Shown: in pieces, positions 25,422-34,576 of the stretch
Layout of the letters: each line of letters starts with the position of its first letter
How positions within the stretch are numbered: the first letter of the stretch is position 1
NCBI RefSeq assembly: GCF_000265205.3
Contig: NC_018000.1
Coordinates: 3,410,001 to 3,474,000, forward strand
Length of the DNA: 64,000 nt
Reading direction: 5' to 3'
Origin: Sinorhizobium fredii USDA 257
GTDB taxonomy: Bacteria; Pseudomonadota; Alphaproteobacteria; Rhizobiales; Rhizobiaceae
The notes under the pieces: generated by a model
Databases searched by the model: none
What the model was told of the DNA's origin: nothing
The model's input: only the letters and a program-made list of their open reading frames with translations
Program-made: the position numbers and the translations under genes

Positions 25422-26669
25422 CTAGTCTTCCGCGCTTTCTGCAGCAGCGCGCAACATCTGGCGCCGTCGTCTCTGCACGAAGGCATAGAGGGTTGTGTTC
25501 GCTTTTATGGCGCGCTTGGCGCGGACTACGGCGCGATGCAGGCCTGCTGCCGCATATCCGCGCAGCGTCAGCGGCAGGGTGATGTCCCGCAAGCCGGTTT
25601 CCATCGTGCACCATGATCGCTTGTAGGGCTGGTCGCCGATGCCGAAGTCGAAGAGCGCGACGCCTTCACCGCAGAGACGTTCGATCACCCGGTAGAACAG
25701 CAATTCGCCCGGGCTGCTGTCGGCCGCGATCGTGTCGTCGATCGAACCAAACTGGCAGATGACGTGGTCGCCTTTTCGCGACAGGCCGGTCACGGCGATG
25801 ATCCGGCCCTGATGTTCCCCCTTGAGGCGGATCGCGTTGAGTTCCAGCAGCCTGTCGCCATCGCATTGCCGATCGATCAACAGGCGGAAGAAGGCGCGTG
25901 TCTCCGAATTGTCGAACACATCCGGCAGGCCCTGGGCCTCCAGCCGCGCGGTTTTCTGCCGGAAGAACGTCTCCAGCAGCGCTTGCGCCTCCGCAGGTTC
26001 ACGGGCAATTACATAGTCGTAGCCGCCGAGCTCCGCGAGGCGCCTTTCGGAAAGACGCATTTTCTTGCGCCGGCGCTTTGCGTTGAGCTGGACGAGCGTG
26101 CGGTCCATGTCGCCGGCGAGCCCGAGCTGGAAAGAGGCGTTCGGATTGGCGATCCCGGGCAGGGCTGCGAGCGGATGGGGCAGGCCGCGCCACACTGCCG
26201 GCGTTTTTTCGAGCGTAGCCACATCGGCGTGACTGCGAAGCGCGCGACGGAGTCCCCCGGTCAGCACGCGCCTGAGTTCGTCCCGCGGCACGCGCTCGAT
26301 GTCGGCGGCAAAGAGCCCGGTGTTGAGATTGCTGTGCCCGGTCGCGATCAGCCGGGCGGTGCGGAAGAAGCGACCTATTTCGACCTCGAACGGCAGGAGG
26401 AAGAGCAGTTGCTTCCCGATAGCGCCGCGCACGACAAGCAATCGGCTCTCATGCGCGCTCTTCCAGGCCGCGCACCAGTCGAAGCTCTGATGCAGGGAGT
26501 TCAACCTGTTTGCATCGAGCGCACGCCAATCCGCCTCGAGCTCCGCCATATCGTGATGCACGGACAGCGTGATGCGGTCCGCGTTGCGACTTTGAGCAAG
26601 CGGTCGCATTGGACCCTCGAGCGTCGATTGCCCGCTCGGCGAGGCAAGGGTGAAATAGGAGTTGGCCAT
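25422..26669 (-). CDS. GNAT/CelD-BcsL-like acyltransferase
   Basis: A 415-aa cytoplasmic protein of the CelD/BcsL-type GNAT fold found in cellulose and exopolysaccharide loci. The double acetyltransferase architecture is recognisable by WRALDANRLNSLHQSFDWCAAW near the N-terminus. The C-terminal half has ALFDFGIGDQPYKRSWC, a hallmark of this family. It may acylate a sugar nucleotide or lipid-linked repeat. It is convergent with the Wzc-like gene (36 nt apart) and divergent from the LbH acetyltransferase gene. This places it in the same polysaccharide locus. Confidence 0.85.
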   Translation of the reverse strand: MANSYFTLASPSGQSTLEGPMRPLAQSRNADRITLSVHHDMAELEADWRALDANRLNSLHQSFDWCAAWKSAHESRLLVVRGAIGKQLLFLLPFEVEIGRFFRTARLIATGHSNLNTGLFAADIERVPRDELRRVLTGGLRRALRSHADVATLEKTPAVWRGLPHPLAALPGIANPNASFQLGLAGDMDRTLVQLNAKRRRKKMRLSERRLAELGGYDYVIAREPAEAQALLETFFRQKTARLEAQGLPDVFDNSETRAFFRLLIDRQCDGDRLLELNAIRLKGEHQGRIIAVTGLSRKGDHVICQFGSIDDTIAADSSPGELLFYRVIERLCGEGVALFDFGIGDQPYKRSWCTMETGLRDITLPLTLRGYAAAGLHRAVVRAKRAIKANTTLYAFVQRRRRQMLRAAAESAED

Positions 26670-26869
26670 CTCTCGGATCGTTCAGCATGCTTCGTATCTC
26701 GATTGGACGGCAAAAATTGCTACATCCCCTTAATGTCTGCATCGGCTTCGTCCGCGAGCGGAAACGCGGTTAGCAAAGCATGAAGCGATCGCTTCACCGT
26801 CGGCTTGGAAAATCGTCGCCGGAGCGTTACATCACGCAGCCGATACGAACGTCTCGAGGAACTGCAACT

Positions 26870-27532
26870 GTGGACCTGCTGATGATGCCGAGCCATGCCC
26901 TGCCCGACCCCGAGGCCAAGTTTCCGGTCACGGAATTTCCGCGGATCGGATTTCTGAAGAACATCGTGCGTTCGCCGCTGATCGAGGTCGGAGACTACAG
27001 CTACTACGACGATCCGGACGGGCCCGACCGTTTCGAGGAGAAGTGCGTCCTCTATCACTATGACTTCGTCGGAGATCGGCTGGTGATCGGGCGGTTCTGT
27101 GCAGTCGCGACGGGTGTTCAGTTCATCATGAATGGCGCCAACCACGCGCTCGGCGGCTTTTCGACCTTTCCGTTCGGCATTTTTCCGGGTGCCTGGCGCG
27201 AGGGTTTCGATCCGGCCGCCTATGCGACGGGCCATCGCGGCGACACGACGGTCGGCAACGATGTCTGGCTTGGCATGGAGGCGACGGTTCTGCCGGGCGT
27301 CACCATCGGCGACGGCGCGATCGTTGCGGCAAAATCGGTCGTGACGAAGGATATTCCTGCTTACGCGATCGTCGCCGGCAATCCGGCACGGGTCGTCAGG
27401 ATGCGTTTTCCGGCCGCGACCGTCGAGCGACTGCAGGCGATTGCCTGGTGGAACTGGTCGGTCGACAAGGTGACGCGCAACATCGCGGCGATCACCGGCG
27501 CGGACATCGAGGCGCTCGAAAAGGCGGAATAG
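26870..27532 (+). CDS. CatB/Vat-type left-handed beta-helix acetyltransferase
   Basis: A 220-aa hexapeptide-repeat O-acetyltransferase. The family's N-terminal block ([31 protein letters not shown]) and the beta-helix segment [20 protein letters not shown] are clear. The active-site His lies in [12 protein letters not shown]. The CatB/VatD group acetylates antibiotics or sugars; next to a polysaccharide locus, glycan acetylation is more likely. I chose the GTG at 26870 because GAGGA lies 9 nt upstream. The ATG at 26780 adds 30 residues foreign to the family, and an ATG at 26882 is a second option. Confidence 0.86.
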   Translation: MDLLMMPSHALPDPEAKFPVTEFPRIGFLKNIVRSPLIEVGDYSYYDDPDGPDRFEEKCVLYHYDFVGDRLVIGRFCAVATGVQFIMNGANHALGGFSTFPFGIFPGAWREGFDPAAYATGHRGDTTVGNDVWLGMEATVLPGVTIGDGAIVAAKSVVTKDIPAYAIVAGNPARVVRMRFPAATVERLQAIAWWNWSVDKVTRNIAAITGADIEALEKAE

Positions 27533-27534
27533 CC

Positions 27535-28275
27535 TCAGGCCAGAAAGCCGGTCGCGAGCGCGGCCGCCCATTCGGGTCGGTTGCGGTCGGCGGCAAGGCG
27601 CGACATCGCCATGTGGTCATAGCGCACGCAGCGGAAGCTGACGCTCCAATCGATCCCGTCATGCTCCATGACGGCATATCGCGCGTCCGGCGAGCCGGTT
27701 TCGACCTTATGCGCGACGGGCTGGTCATCGTCGTAGCCAGGGCAGCCGACGCTGCCGGGATTGACGAGAAGGCGCCCGTCCGCCAGCCGCACCGCCCGCG
27801 GAATATGCGTATGGCCGCAGAGGATCACCGGGTAGTCGATACCCTCGGCGAAAGTCTCGATCGCCCTGCGCGCCGCCATGTGGACGACTCCATTGTCCGT
27901 CAGCGCCTCCATCCAGTAGGTCTCGTCACTCGTGGGCGTGCCGTGGCAGAGAAAGAAGGTGTCGCGATAGACGAGCGTTTCGGGAAGCGTAGCGAGCCAA
28001 GACTTATGGCGCGGCTCGAGCTCGTCATAGGCTGCACGGTCGGACAGTCCCATTTCGTTCGGGTCAAGCATCAGAAGGTAGCGATCATGATTGCCGCGGA
28101 TCGAAGGCATCTTGCGCCCGATCAGAATGTCGGCGGTGCGTGCGGCATTGAGCGGGCCGCTCAGATGGTCGCCCAGATTGACGATCTCGTCGATGCCCTG
28201 AGCGCCGATGTCCGCAAGCACCGCCTCGAGCGCCAGATCGTTGCCGTGAATATCGGAGATGACGGCGATCTTCAT
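27535..28275 (-). CDS. calcineurin-like metallophosphoesterase (YfcE type)
   Basis: A 246-aa phosphoesterase with the full two-metal motif set: SDIHGN (residues 7-12), NLGDHLSGP, RGNHD, CHGTP and GHTHIP. It is soluble and of normal family length. Substrates of this group range from phosphodiesters to dinucleotide polyphosphates, so the specific reaction is unknown. It is convergent with the acetyltransferase gene, with 2 nt between their stops, and is the next gene after a small DUF2842 gene on the same strand. Confidence 0.9.
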   Translation of the reverse strand: MKIAVISDIHGNDLALEAVLADIGAQGIDEIVNLGDHLSGPLNAARTADILIGRKMPSIRGNHDRYLLMLDPNEMGLSDRAAYDELEPRHKSWLATLPETLVYRDTFFLCHGTPTSDETYWMEALTDNGVVHMAARRAIETFAEGIDYPVILCGHTHIPRAVRLADGRLLVNPGSVGCPGYDDDQPVAHKVETGSPDARYAVMEHDGIDWSVSFRCVRYDHMAMSRLAADRNRPEWAAALATGFLA

Positions 28276-28294
28276 TTAGGTGCGCCTCAGTCGG

Positions 28295-28507
28295 TCAGTG
28301 ATTGTTTGCAGGCTTTTCCATCCATTTGATGATCAACATCGCCGGAAGGATCCACAGGAGCCCGGTGAACAAGAAATAGAGAAGATGCACCCACCAGGGC
28401 GACGCGCCGAGGAGGAGGGAGGCAAAGGTGACCGCCGCCAGCGCATAGACGACGACAAGAATGATGATGAGGATGGTGCCGATCAGTTTTCTGAGGCGTG
28501 GAGGCAT
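28295..28507 (-). CDS. DUF2842 small membrane protein
   Basis: A 70-aa protein with two hydrophobic helices (about residues 9-30 and 40-62) separated by a short GASPWWVHLLY loop and ending in IIKWMEKP. This matches the alphaproteobacterial DUF2842 family, whose function is unknown. I chose the ATG at 28507; the longer frame upstream runs into the divergent ctaA leader and has no family residues. It lies 19 nt before the metallophosphoesterase gene on the same strand, which makes co-transcription likely. Confidence 0.85.
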   Translation of the reverse strand: MPPRLRKLIGTILIIILVVVYALAAVTFASLLLGASPWWVHLLYFLFTGLLWILPAMLIIKWMEKPANNH

Positions 28508-28724
28508 TGGACTTCTTTCGAATGACGGCAACCGAGCGGGATGAGGAAAGTGCGTGCGGTTACCGCTCGCATCCCCCTTTTGCTCAGAATCAGCCGCGAC
28601 GGCATGCCGCAAAGGCTTTGGCCTTGTTTTGCACGGCGCTCTGGTGCAAATCAACGGCTTTCGGACCGGCTCGCCAGGCAACCCGTTGATTGCGAGGTCG
28701 CGGCCGACAAGCGAGGAAGACGTC

Positions 28725-29828
28725 ATGGCGCATGCCGACCTGGCAACGGAACAGACGCTGCGGAGCGAGATCGACAGGACCGAGCGCAATCGCCGGCAGA
28801 TCCGCGGCTGGCTCGCCGTCGTCCTGTTTGCGCTGTTTGCCCTGGTGATCGTCGGCGGCGCGACGCGCTTGACCGAGTCCGGCCTGTCGATCACCGAGTG
28901 GAAGCCGATCCATGGCGTCGTTCCGCCCTTGTCCGCGGAGGAATGGGAGGAGGAATTCCGCCTCTACCAACGCATTCCCCAGTATGAGCAGATGAACAAG
29001 GGAATGACGGTCGAGGCGTTCAAGACGATCTTCTGGTGGGAATGGGCGCACCGACTTCTGGCCCGCTCCATCGGGGTGATTTTCGCCCTGCCGCTTCTCT
29101 TTTTCTGGCTGGCGGGGCGGGTCGAGCGGCGACTGCGACTGCCGCTCCTCGGTATCCTGGCGCTCGGGGGCTTCCAAGGCTTTATCGGCTGGTGGATGGT
29201 CTCCTCGGGACTTGTCGAACGGACCGAAGTCAGCCAATACCGCCTTGCCACGCACCTGGTCATCGCCTGTTTGATCTTTGCCGCCTGCATGTGGATCTAC
29301 CGCGGGCTTTCTCCGCATTCCGGCGACGCGGCGCCGACGAAAAGGTCGCAAACGATGGCCGGCATCATCGCCGCCATGAGCCTCTTCCAGATCTATCTCG
29401 GCGCTCTGGTCGCCGGTCTCGACGCTGGTTTGAGCTACAACACCTGGCCGCTGATGGATGGCGCCTTCATGCCGGGAGATCTCTTCGTGCAGCAGCCGGC
29501 CTGGATCAACTTGTTCGAGAACCCAAAGACGGTGCAATTCCTGCACCGCGCCGGCGCCTACCTGCTTTTTGCCCTGGTCCTCGCGCACATGGCGGTGTCC
29601 TTGCGCGCTGCGCCGGGCACGACGCACGCACGCCGTACCGTGCTTCTTTTTGCGCTGGTGACAGTTCAGGCTGTGATCGGGGTCACCACGCTTCTTCTGC
29701 AGGTGCCGATCGGCTGGGGCGTGCTGCACCAGGCGGGCGCGCTCCTCGTGCTCGGCTTCGCGATCGCCCATTGGCGCGGTTTCGTCGGTGAATATCCGAG
29801 GCCGACCGCCATCGAAGTTCGCGACTGA
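28725..29828 (+). CDS. ctaA: heme A synthase (COX15/CtaA)
   Basis: A 367-aa inner-membrane enzyme that oxidises the methyl group of heme O to make heme A for aa3-type cytochrome oxidase. Eight helices and four conserved His sites are visible: the first half has [18 protein letters not shown] and [10 protein letters not shown], the second half LHRAGAY and LHQAGALL. The ATG at 28725 has AGGAAG upstream; the frame extends upstream but without family residues. It is a single-gene unit that ends at a strong bidirectional terminator. The 217-bp gap to the divergent DUF2842 gene shows no other feature. Confidence 0.95.
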   Translation: MAHADLATEQTLRSEIDRTERNRRQIRGWLAVVLFALFALVIVGGATRLTESGLSITEWKPIHGVVPPLSAEEWEEEFRLYQRIPQYEQMNKGMTVEAFKTIFWWEWAHRLLARSIGVIFALPLLFFWLAGRVERRLRLPLLGILALGGFQGFIGWWMVSSGLVERTEVSQYRLATHLVIACLIFAACMWIYRGLSPHSGDAAPTKRSQTMAGIIAAMSLFQIYLGALVAGLDAGLSYNTWPLMDGAFMPGDLFVQQPAWINLFENPKTVQFLHRAGAYLLFALVLAHMAVSLRAAPGTTHARRTVLLFALVTVQAVIGVTTLLLQVPIGWGVLHQAGALLVLGFAIAHWRGFVGEYPRPTAIEVRD

Positions 29829-29852
29829 TCAATCTTCGCTTTGGACAAACGA

Positions 29853-29882
29853 AAACCCCGGCAGAGGTGACTGCCGGGGTTT
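29853..29882. terminator. bidirectional terminator between ctaA and argC
   Basis: A perfect 12-bp stem AAACCCCGGCAG / CTGCCGGGGTTT (29853-29864 and 29871-29882) closes a 6-nt loop. It is flanked by A-rich and T-rich ends on both sides. It lies between the convergent stops of ctaA and argC and can serve both strands. Confidence 0.9.
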
Positions 29883-29899
29883 GGTTTATTGAGCCCCTA

Positions 29900-30832
29900 T
29901 CAGGCCGACAGCATCAGATCCATGTTCTGGACGGCGGCACCCGAGGCCCCCTTGCCGAGGTTGTCGAGCAACGCAACAAGGTTCACATGCGCACCGCCAA
30001 CGGTCCCGAAGACGAAGAGCTTCATCGTGTCCTTGCCGGCAAGTTCGGTCGCGTCGATCCGGGCGATCTGCGCGCTTTCGGCAAGCGGAACCACCTCGAC
30101 GATCGACTGGCCGGCATAATGCTCGACGAGCGCGGCATGGATAGTTTCGAGCGTCGCTCCGGCGGCGAGGTCGTCGAGGTAGAGCGGCACTTGGACGATC
30201 ATGCCCTGCGGGAACTTGCCGACGGACGGAGAAAAGATCGGCGCGCGCTCCAGCAGGCCGTGTATCTTCATTTCCGGCACATGCTTGTGCTTGAGCGGGA
30301 GCCCGTAGAGGAAATGCGGCGCGCTGATGTGGTCGGCGTGATTCTCGTCTTCCATCTGCGCAATCATCTGCTTGCCGCCGCCGGTATAGCCGGAGACGGC
30401 GTTGACGGTCACCGGGTAGCCGTCCGGCACGACGCCTGCCTGGCGTAGCGGCCGGATCAGGCCGATCGCCCCGGTCGGGTAGCAGCCAGGGTTGGAGACG
30501 TGGCGCGCATCGCGGATCTTGGCAGGCTGTGTCTTGTCCATCTCGGCAAAGCCATAGGCCCAGTCGGGCGCGACGCGATGCGCGGTAGACGTGTCGATGA
30601 TGCGGACGCGATTGTTGCCGGCGACCATGGCGACCGCTTCTCGAGAGGCGTCGTCTGGCAGGCAGAGGATGGCAACGTCGGCGCCGTTCAAGAGGTCTTC
30701 ACGCATTGTCGCGTTGCGGCGTTCCGCTTCCGGGATAGACAGGAGTTCGAGGTCCGAGCGACCGGCCATGCGCGAACGGATCTGCAGGCCCGTCGTGCCG
30801 TGTTCGCCATCGATGAAGATCTTCGGTTTCAT
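29900..30832 (-). CDS. argC: N-acetyl-gamma-glutamyl-phosphate reductase
   Basis: A 310-aa NADPH-dependent enzyme of arginine biosynthesis that reduces N-acetylglutamyl phosphate to the semialdehyde. The catalytic Cys117 lies in [13 protein letters not shown]. The N-terminus [15 protein letters not shown] is the form of the short (type 2) ArgC found in alphaproteobacteria, and the length fits. I chose the ATG at 30832; the upstream extension lacks homology. The gene is 85 nt downstream of speB on the same strand, linking arginine synthesis and agmatine use. Confidence 0.95.
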   Translation of the reverse strand: MKPKIFIDGEHGTTGLQIRSRMAGRSDLELLSIPEAERRNATMREDLLNGADVAILCLPDDASREAVAMVAGNNRVRIIDTSTAHRVAPDWAYGFAEMDKTQPAKIRDARHVSNPGCYPTGAIGLIRPLRQAGVVPDGYPVTVNAVSGYTGGGKQMIAQMEDENHADHISAPHFLYGLPLKHKHVPEMKIHGLLERAPIFSPSVGKFPQGMIVQVPLYLDDLAAGATLETIHAALVEHYAGQSIVEVVPLAESAQIARIDATELAGKDTMKLFVFGTVGGAHVNLVALLDNLGKGASGAAVQNMDLMLSA

Positions 30833-30917
30833 GATTTTCGTGCTCCTGCAGACGGTTACGGAGGTTTCCGGAATCAATCTTGCATAGAATTGAATCAGTT
30901 TCTTGGGAGGCAGGCGA

Positions 30918-31874
30918 TCAGCCGCGCCGTTCCGCGAGCCATTCGGCCCGCAGGCCCAGCATATACATGGCGATGGTCGAGCCAGCAATGGCGGTCAGGT
31001 CGGCATGGTCATAGGCAGGCGCTACCTCGACCACGTCGCTTCCGGCGATATGCAACGCTCCAAGCTTGCGCAGTACTGAGAGGATTTTGGCGCTCGACGG
31101 ACCGCCCGCGACCGGTGTACCGGTGCCCGGTGCGTGGGCCGGGTCGAGGCAGTCGATGTCGAAGGTCAGGTAGGCCGAAGCGCTGTCGACATGCCGGATG
31201 ATCGTGTCTGCGATCTCCTCGGCACGCATCTCCTCCACCTCGTAGCCATAGACGATCCGAATGCCGCAATCATCGGGGGCGTGCGTGCGAATACCGATCT
31301 GGATCGAACGCTCGACGTCGATCAGCCCCTCGCGCGCGGCCCGGCCGACGAAGGAGCCATGGTCGATGCGGCCCTTCTCGTCCGGCCAGGTATCCTGGTG
31401 GGCGTCGAACTGTACGAGGGCGAGGGGCCCGTGAAGCGCCGCATGGGCCTTGAGGATTGGATAGGTGACGAAGTGGTCGCCGCCGAGCGTCAGCAGATAG
31501 GCGCCGGATTTCAGAATCTTCGCCGCCTCCCGCTCGATCGTGGCCGGCGTCTTGGCGTGGTTGCCGTAGTCGAGCAGGCAATCGCCGTAGTCGATCGTCG
31601 CCATGTCGGCGAAGAGGTCGCGTTGAAACGGATACTGCGGATCGTTGTCGAAGATCGCCGATGCCCGGCGGATCGCCTGCGGGCCGAAACGGGCGCCGGG
31701 ACGGTTCGAGGTCGCGGCGTCGAAGGGAATGCCCCAGACGACGGCGTCCACGCCTCGCAACTGCTTGGAATATTTCCGGCGCATAAAGGAAAGCACGCCG
31801 GCATGGGTTGGGTCGGAGGCAGCCGACGCAAGGGACCTCGCGGTGATCGCGTGGTCGATCGTCTTGTTTGCCAT
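30918..31874 (-). CDS. speB: agmatinase
   Basis: A 318-aa ureohydrolase that splits agmatine into putrescine and urea. The binuclear manganese site is complete: GGDH (131-134), DAHQD (157-161) and DIDCLDP in the last third. Its close relatives include guanidinobutyrase and other ureohydrolases, so substrate specificity is a family-level call. GGAGGG precedes the ATG at 31874. The longer frame from 31925 has no family residues. It is followed by argC, probably in the same transcript. Confidence 0.9.
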   Translation of the reverse strand: MANKTIDHAITARSLASAASDPTHAGVLSFMRRKYSKQLRGVDAVVWGIPFDAATSNRPGARFGPQAIRRASAIFDNDPQYPFQRDLFADMATIDYGDCLLDYGNHAKTPATIEREAAKILKSGAYLLTLGGDHFVTYPILKAHAALHGPLALVQFDAHQDTWPDEKGRIDHGSFVGRAAREGLIDVERSIQIGIRTHAPDDCGIRIVYGYEVEEMRAEEIADTIIRHVDSASAYLTFDIDCLDPAHAPGTGTPVAGGPSSAKILSVLRKLGALHIAGSDVVEVAPAYDHADLTAIAGSTIAMYMLGLRAEWLAERRG

Positions 31875-31971
31875 GCCGTACCCTCCGGTGAAATCGGCGA
31901 GAAGATGGACAATCCGTTCCGGCAAGGCAAGCGCGTGCCGCCAAAATCATGTCCATTTGACTGCAACGAAA

Positions 31972-31994
31972 AAGGCCGGGACAAGCCCGGCCTT
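31972..31994 (-). terminator. terminator of the rplM-rpsI operon
   Basis: A GGCCGGG / CCCGGCC stem (31974-31980 and 31986-31992) extended by AA/TT pairs closes a 5-nt loop. On the minus strand it is followed by a run of five T. It lies 24 nt after the rpsI stop and before speB. Confidence 0.85.
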
Positions 31995-32017
31995 CGAAAT
32001 GCAGTCTCTGCGAGCGA

Positions 32018-32485
32018 TTAGCGCTTCGAGAACTGGAACGAACGGCGTGCCTTGGCGCGGCCGTACTTCTTACGCTCGACAACGCGGCTGTCGCGGGTGA
32101 GGAAGCCGCCACGCTTCAGAACGGAGCGCAGGCCCGGTTCGAAGTAGGTCAGCGCCTTGGCAATGCCGTGACGAACGGCACCGGCCTGGCCGGAGAGACC
32201 GCCGCCGGCAACGGTTGCGTCGATGTCGAACTGGCCGTCACGGGCAGCAGCAACGACCGGCTGCTGCAGGATCATCTGCAGAACCGGGCGGGCGAAGTAA
32301 GCCGAGAACGGCTTGCCGTTGACGGTGATCTTGCCGGAGCCGGCCTTGATCCAAACGCGGGCGACGGCGTCCTTGCGCTTGCCGGTCGCGTAGGAGCGGC
32401 CCTGCGCGTCGACCTTCTTGACGTGAACCGGAGCGGCCGGTTCCGCGGTCGTGGCGATATCCTTGAGGGCAGAAAGGTCAGCCAT
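32018..32485 (-). CDS. rpsI: 30S ribosomal protein S9
   Basis: A 155-aa ribosomal protein. The N-terminal ~28 residues are an alphaproteobacterial extension. The core has [35 protein letters not shown] and the basic C-terminal tail ending [11 protein letters not shown], which reaches the decoding centre. It follows rplM by 2 nt, the universal L13-S9 pairing, and ends before a strong terminator. Confidence 0.98.
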   Translation of the reverse strand: MADLSALKDIATTAEPAAPVHVKKVDAQGRSYATGKRKDAVARVWIKAGSGKITVNGKPFSAYFARPVLQMILQQPVVAAARDGQFDIDATVAGGGLSGQAGAVRHGIAKALTYFEPGLRSVLKRGGFLTRDSRVVERKKYGRAKARRSFQFSKR

Positions 32486-32487
32486 TA

Positions 32488-32952
32488 TCAGGCGCTCCTT
32501 GTGTTCTTGCTGTTCAGCTTGGCGACGTCGAAGACGGCCGGCTGCTGTGCTTCATGCGGGTGGTTGGAGCCGGCGTAAACACGCAGGTTCTTCATCTGGC
32601 GGCGGCCGAGCGGGCCACGCGGAACCATGCGCTCAACGGCCTTCTCGATGACGCGCTCCGGGAAGCGGCCTTCGATGATCTGGCGCGCGGTGCGCTCCTT
32701 GATGCCGCCGGGATAGCCGGTGTGCCAGTAGTACTTCTTGTCGGTGTACTTCTTGCCGGTGAGCACGGCCTTCTCGGCGTTGATCACGATGACGTTGTCG
32801 CCGTCGTCGACGTGGGGCGTGAAGGTGGCCTTATGCTTGCCGCGCAGGCGGTTTGCGATGATGGAAGCGAGGCGACCGACAACGAGGCCTTCGGCGTCGA
32901 TGAGGATCCACTTCTTCTCCACCTCTGCAGGCTTCTGAACGAAGGTTGCCAT
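32488..32952 (-). CDS. rplM: 50S ribosomal protein L13
   Basis: A 154-aa ribosomal protein of normal length with the L13 blocks [27 protein letters not shown] and [20 protein letters not shown]. It is the first gene of the rplM-rpsI operon. A strong promoter (33066-33094) and a leader hairpin (33007-33027) lie upstream. Ribosomal protein operons are often autoregulated through such leaders, but no L13-specific leader is known to me in this group. Confidence 0.98.
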   Translation of the reverse strand: MATFVQKPAEVEKKWILIDAEGLVVGRLASIIANRLRGKHKATFTPHVDDGDNVIVINAEKAVLTGKKYTDKKYYWHTGYPGGIKERTARQIIEGRFPERVIEKAVERMVPRGPLGRRQMKNLRVYAGSNHPHEAQQPAVFDVAKLNSKNTRSA

Positions 32953-33006
32953 ATCTAAACTCTTTCGTTGGACCCGGTATCAGGCCGGGCGTTTCTTGTT
33001 GCTTGC

Positions 33007-33027
33007 TTTGGCCCCGATGAGGCCAAA
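33007..33027 (-). promoter_or_regulatory. leader hairpin upstream of rplM
   Basis: TTTGGCC / GGCCAAA (33007-33013 and 33021-33027) form a 7-bp stem with a 7-nt loop in the 5' leader of the rplM transcript, between the promoter and the start codon. On the opposite strand the same hairpin precedes AAAA, so it does not look like a plus-strand terminator. Its role is unproven; translational control is one option. Confidence 0.45.
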
Positions 33028-33065
33028 AAAGAAGGCGGCCCGAATAGGACCGCGATCTGCGGCAG

Positions 33066-33094
33066 CTTATACGGAAGCGCAAAAGCAAGGTCAA
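33066..33094 (-). promoter_or_regulatory. promoter of rplM-rpsI
   Basis: On the minus strand TTGACC (33089-33094) and TATAAG (33066-33071) are separated by 17 nt. This agrees well with the housekeeping consensus of Sinorhizobium (CTTGAC-N17-CTATAT; the base preceding TTGACC is C). It lies ~114 nt upstream of the rplM ATG, leaving a long leader. Confidence 0.78.
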
Positions 33095-33171
33095 GAACAG
33101 AGTTTTTTAGATCGTCAGACAAAATGCAAAGAAATCAAATGCTTGACAATGTGGTCTTTTGATACCACACA

Positions 33172-33603
33172 TCAGCGGGGTGGAATCGAGTAGGTCGCGG
33201 TTGCGTGAGCCACCAAAGCGTCGCCCTCGACGGGCTTGATCGACGCGTCGAGAACGGCGAGCCGCTTGCCAAGCTTCAGAATCCGGCAGGTGCATTCGAG
33301 CGGTTCGGGATCGGGCTTCCTAAGAAAGTTGATGTTGAGGTTGGTGGTGACCGCAAGCGCGACCGGACCGATATGTGCAATCAGCGCGATATAGGCCGAG
33401 ACGTCGGCAAGCGCGAACAGCGTCGGCCCGGAGACCGTTCCGCCGGGCCGGACATGGCGCTCGTTCGGGTCGAGCCGCATCGTCGCAAAACCTGGCCCGG
33501 CGCCGGTCACGGCAAAGACCTTGCCGTCGGTGTGCACCTGCGGGAAATCCGTGTCGAGAAAGCGATTGAGTTCCTCGACGGTCATGATCGGCTGCAAGGC
33601 CAT
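33172..33603 (-). CDS. PaaI-type hotdog thioesterase
   Basis: A 143-aa single-domain hotdog-fold protein. The central helix segment HVRPGGTVSGPTLFALADVSAY carries the family's catalytic Asp and helix-capping Gly pattern. The strand ALAVTTNLNINFLRKP follows. It should hydrolyse acyl-CoA thioesters; the acyl group is unknown. GGAGGGG precedes the ATG at 33603. It is divergent from the enoyl-CoA hydratase gene with 151 nt between, and a link in acyl-CoA metabolism is possible. Confidence 0.87.
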   Translation of the reverse strand: MALQPIMTVEELNRFLDTDFPQVHTDGKVFAVTGAGPGFATMRLDPNERHVRPGGTVSGPTLFALADVSAYIALIAHIGPVALAVTTNLNINFLRKPDPEPLECTCRILKLGKRLAVLDASIKPVEGDALVAHATATYSIPPR

Positions 33604-33754
33604 GCGCGCCCCTCCATTCTGACCGCCGTTACAGGACGTCTCTGCCTGTCGCGCAAGCCGGAAAATGGTCTTAGGCGGGAAATGCTGCCGGGGTTGAAAG
33701 ACCGGTGACGGCGGCGTACCACGGGCCGACCCTACGGCCAATCGGGAGAAGACC

Positions 33755-34576
33755 ATGGCGGACGTCGTTGCATTTAAAAAGGAAGAGCCGAACGGCCTGT
33801 TGCTGCGAGAGACGAACGGCCCCGTCTTGCGGCTGACGCTCAACAATCCTCCAGCCAACGCGCTGTCGATCGCGCTCCTGCAGGCGCTCGCGGCTGAACT
33901 CGACGCTGTTGCCGTGGCGAAGGAGATCAAGGTTGTCGTCATAGCTGCTACCGGCAAGGTCTTCTCGGCCGGGCACGACTTGAAAGAGATGACCTTGCAT
34001 CGCGCCGACGAGGATGGCGGAAAGGCTTTCTTCGAACGCGCCATCCGCCTGGCGGCCGACATCATGCTGAAGATCACGAAGGTGCCACAGGCGGTTATCG
34101 CCGAGATCGACGGCCTCGCGACGGCGGCTGGCTGCCAACTGGTCGCGAGCTGCGATCTCGGGATCTGCACCGACAGCTCGACCTTCTGCACACCGGGCGT
34201 GAATATCGGCCTCTTCTGTTCGACGCCGATGGTAGCGTTGTCGCGCGCCGCGCATCGCAAGCAGGCGATGGAGATGCTGCTGACCGGCGAGACGATCGAC
34301 GCCGGGACGGCCAAGGATTTCGGCCTCGTCAACCGCATCGTGCCGCAGCAATATCTGCGCCAGGTGGTCGACAAATACGCCGCCGTCATCGCCTCCAAGT
34401 CGCCGCAGGCCCTGAAGATCGGCAAGGAAGCCTTCTACCGCCAGGCCGAATTGCCGCTCGCCGACGCCTATGACTATGCGGTCGGCGTGATGGTCGAGAA
34501 CATGCTGGCGAATGACGCGCAGGAAGGGATCGGCGCGTTCCTCGGCAAGCGGATGCCGGAGTGGAAGGAAGACTAG
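33755..34576 (+). CDS. enoyl-CoA hydratase/isomerase family protein
   Basis: A 273-aa crotonase-fold protein. The oxyanion-hole segments are FSAGHDLKEM (residues ~66-75) and the IDGLATAAGCQLVASCDL region. The usual glutamates are not clearly in place: the position after GCQLVASCDL carries uncharged residues. This is typical of the ECHDC3-like subgroup, whose reaction is uncertain. It ends 4 nt inside the convergent DMT transporter gene. Fatty-acid or acyl-CoA metabolism is the likely field. Confidence 0.87.
   Translation: MADVVAFKKEEPNGLLLRETNGPVLRLTLNNPPANALSIALLQALAAELDAVAVAKEIKVVVIAATGKVFSAGHDLKEMTLHRADEDGGKAFFERAIRLAADIMLKITKVPQAVIAEIDGLATAAGCQLVASCDLGICTDSSTFCTPGVNIGLFCSTPMVALSRAAHRKQAMEMLLTGETIDAGTAKDFGLVNRIVPQQYLRQVVDKYAAVIASKSPQALKIGKEAFYRQAELPLADAYDYAVGVMVENMLANDAQEGIGAFLGKRMPEWKED

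Noticed and set aside
26780..26869. Upstream ATG start for the CatB-like acetyltransferase
   Set aside because: No Shine-Dalgarno, and the extra 30 residues are basic and absent from the family; the GTG at 26870 has GAGGA at the right distance.
18427..27532. Assigning upp gene symbols to the polysaccharide locus
   Set aside because: The match is by gene content and recalled order only; the individual letters cannot be supported from the sequence.
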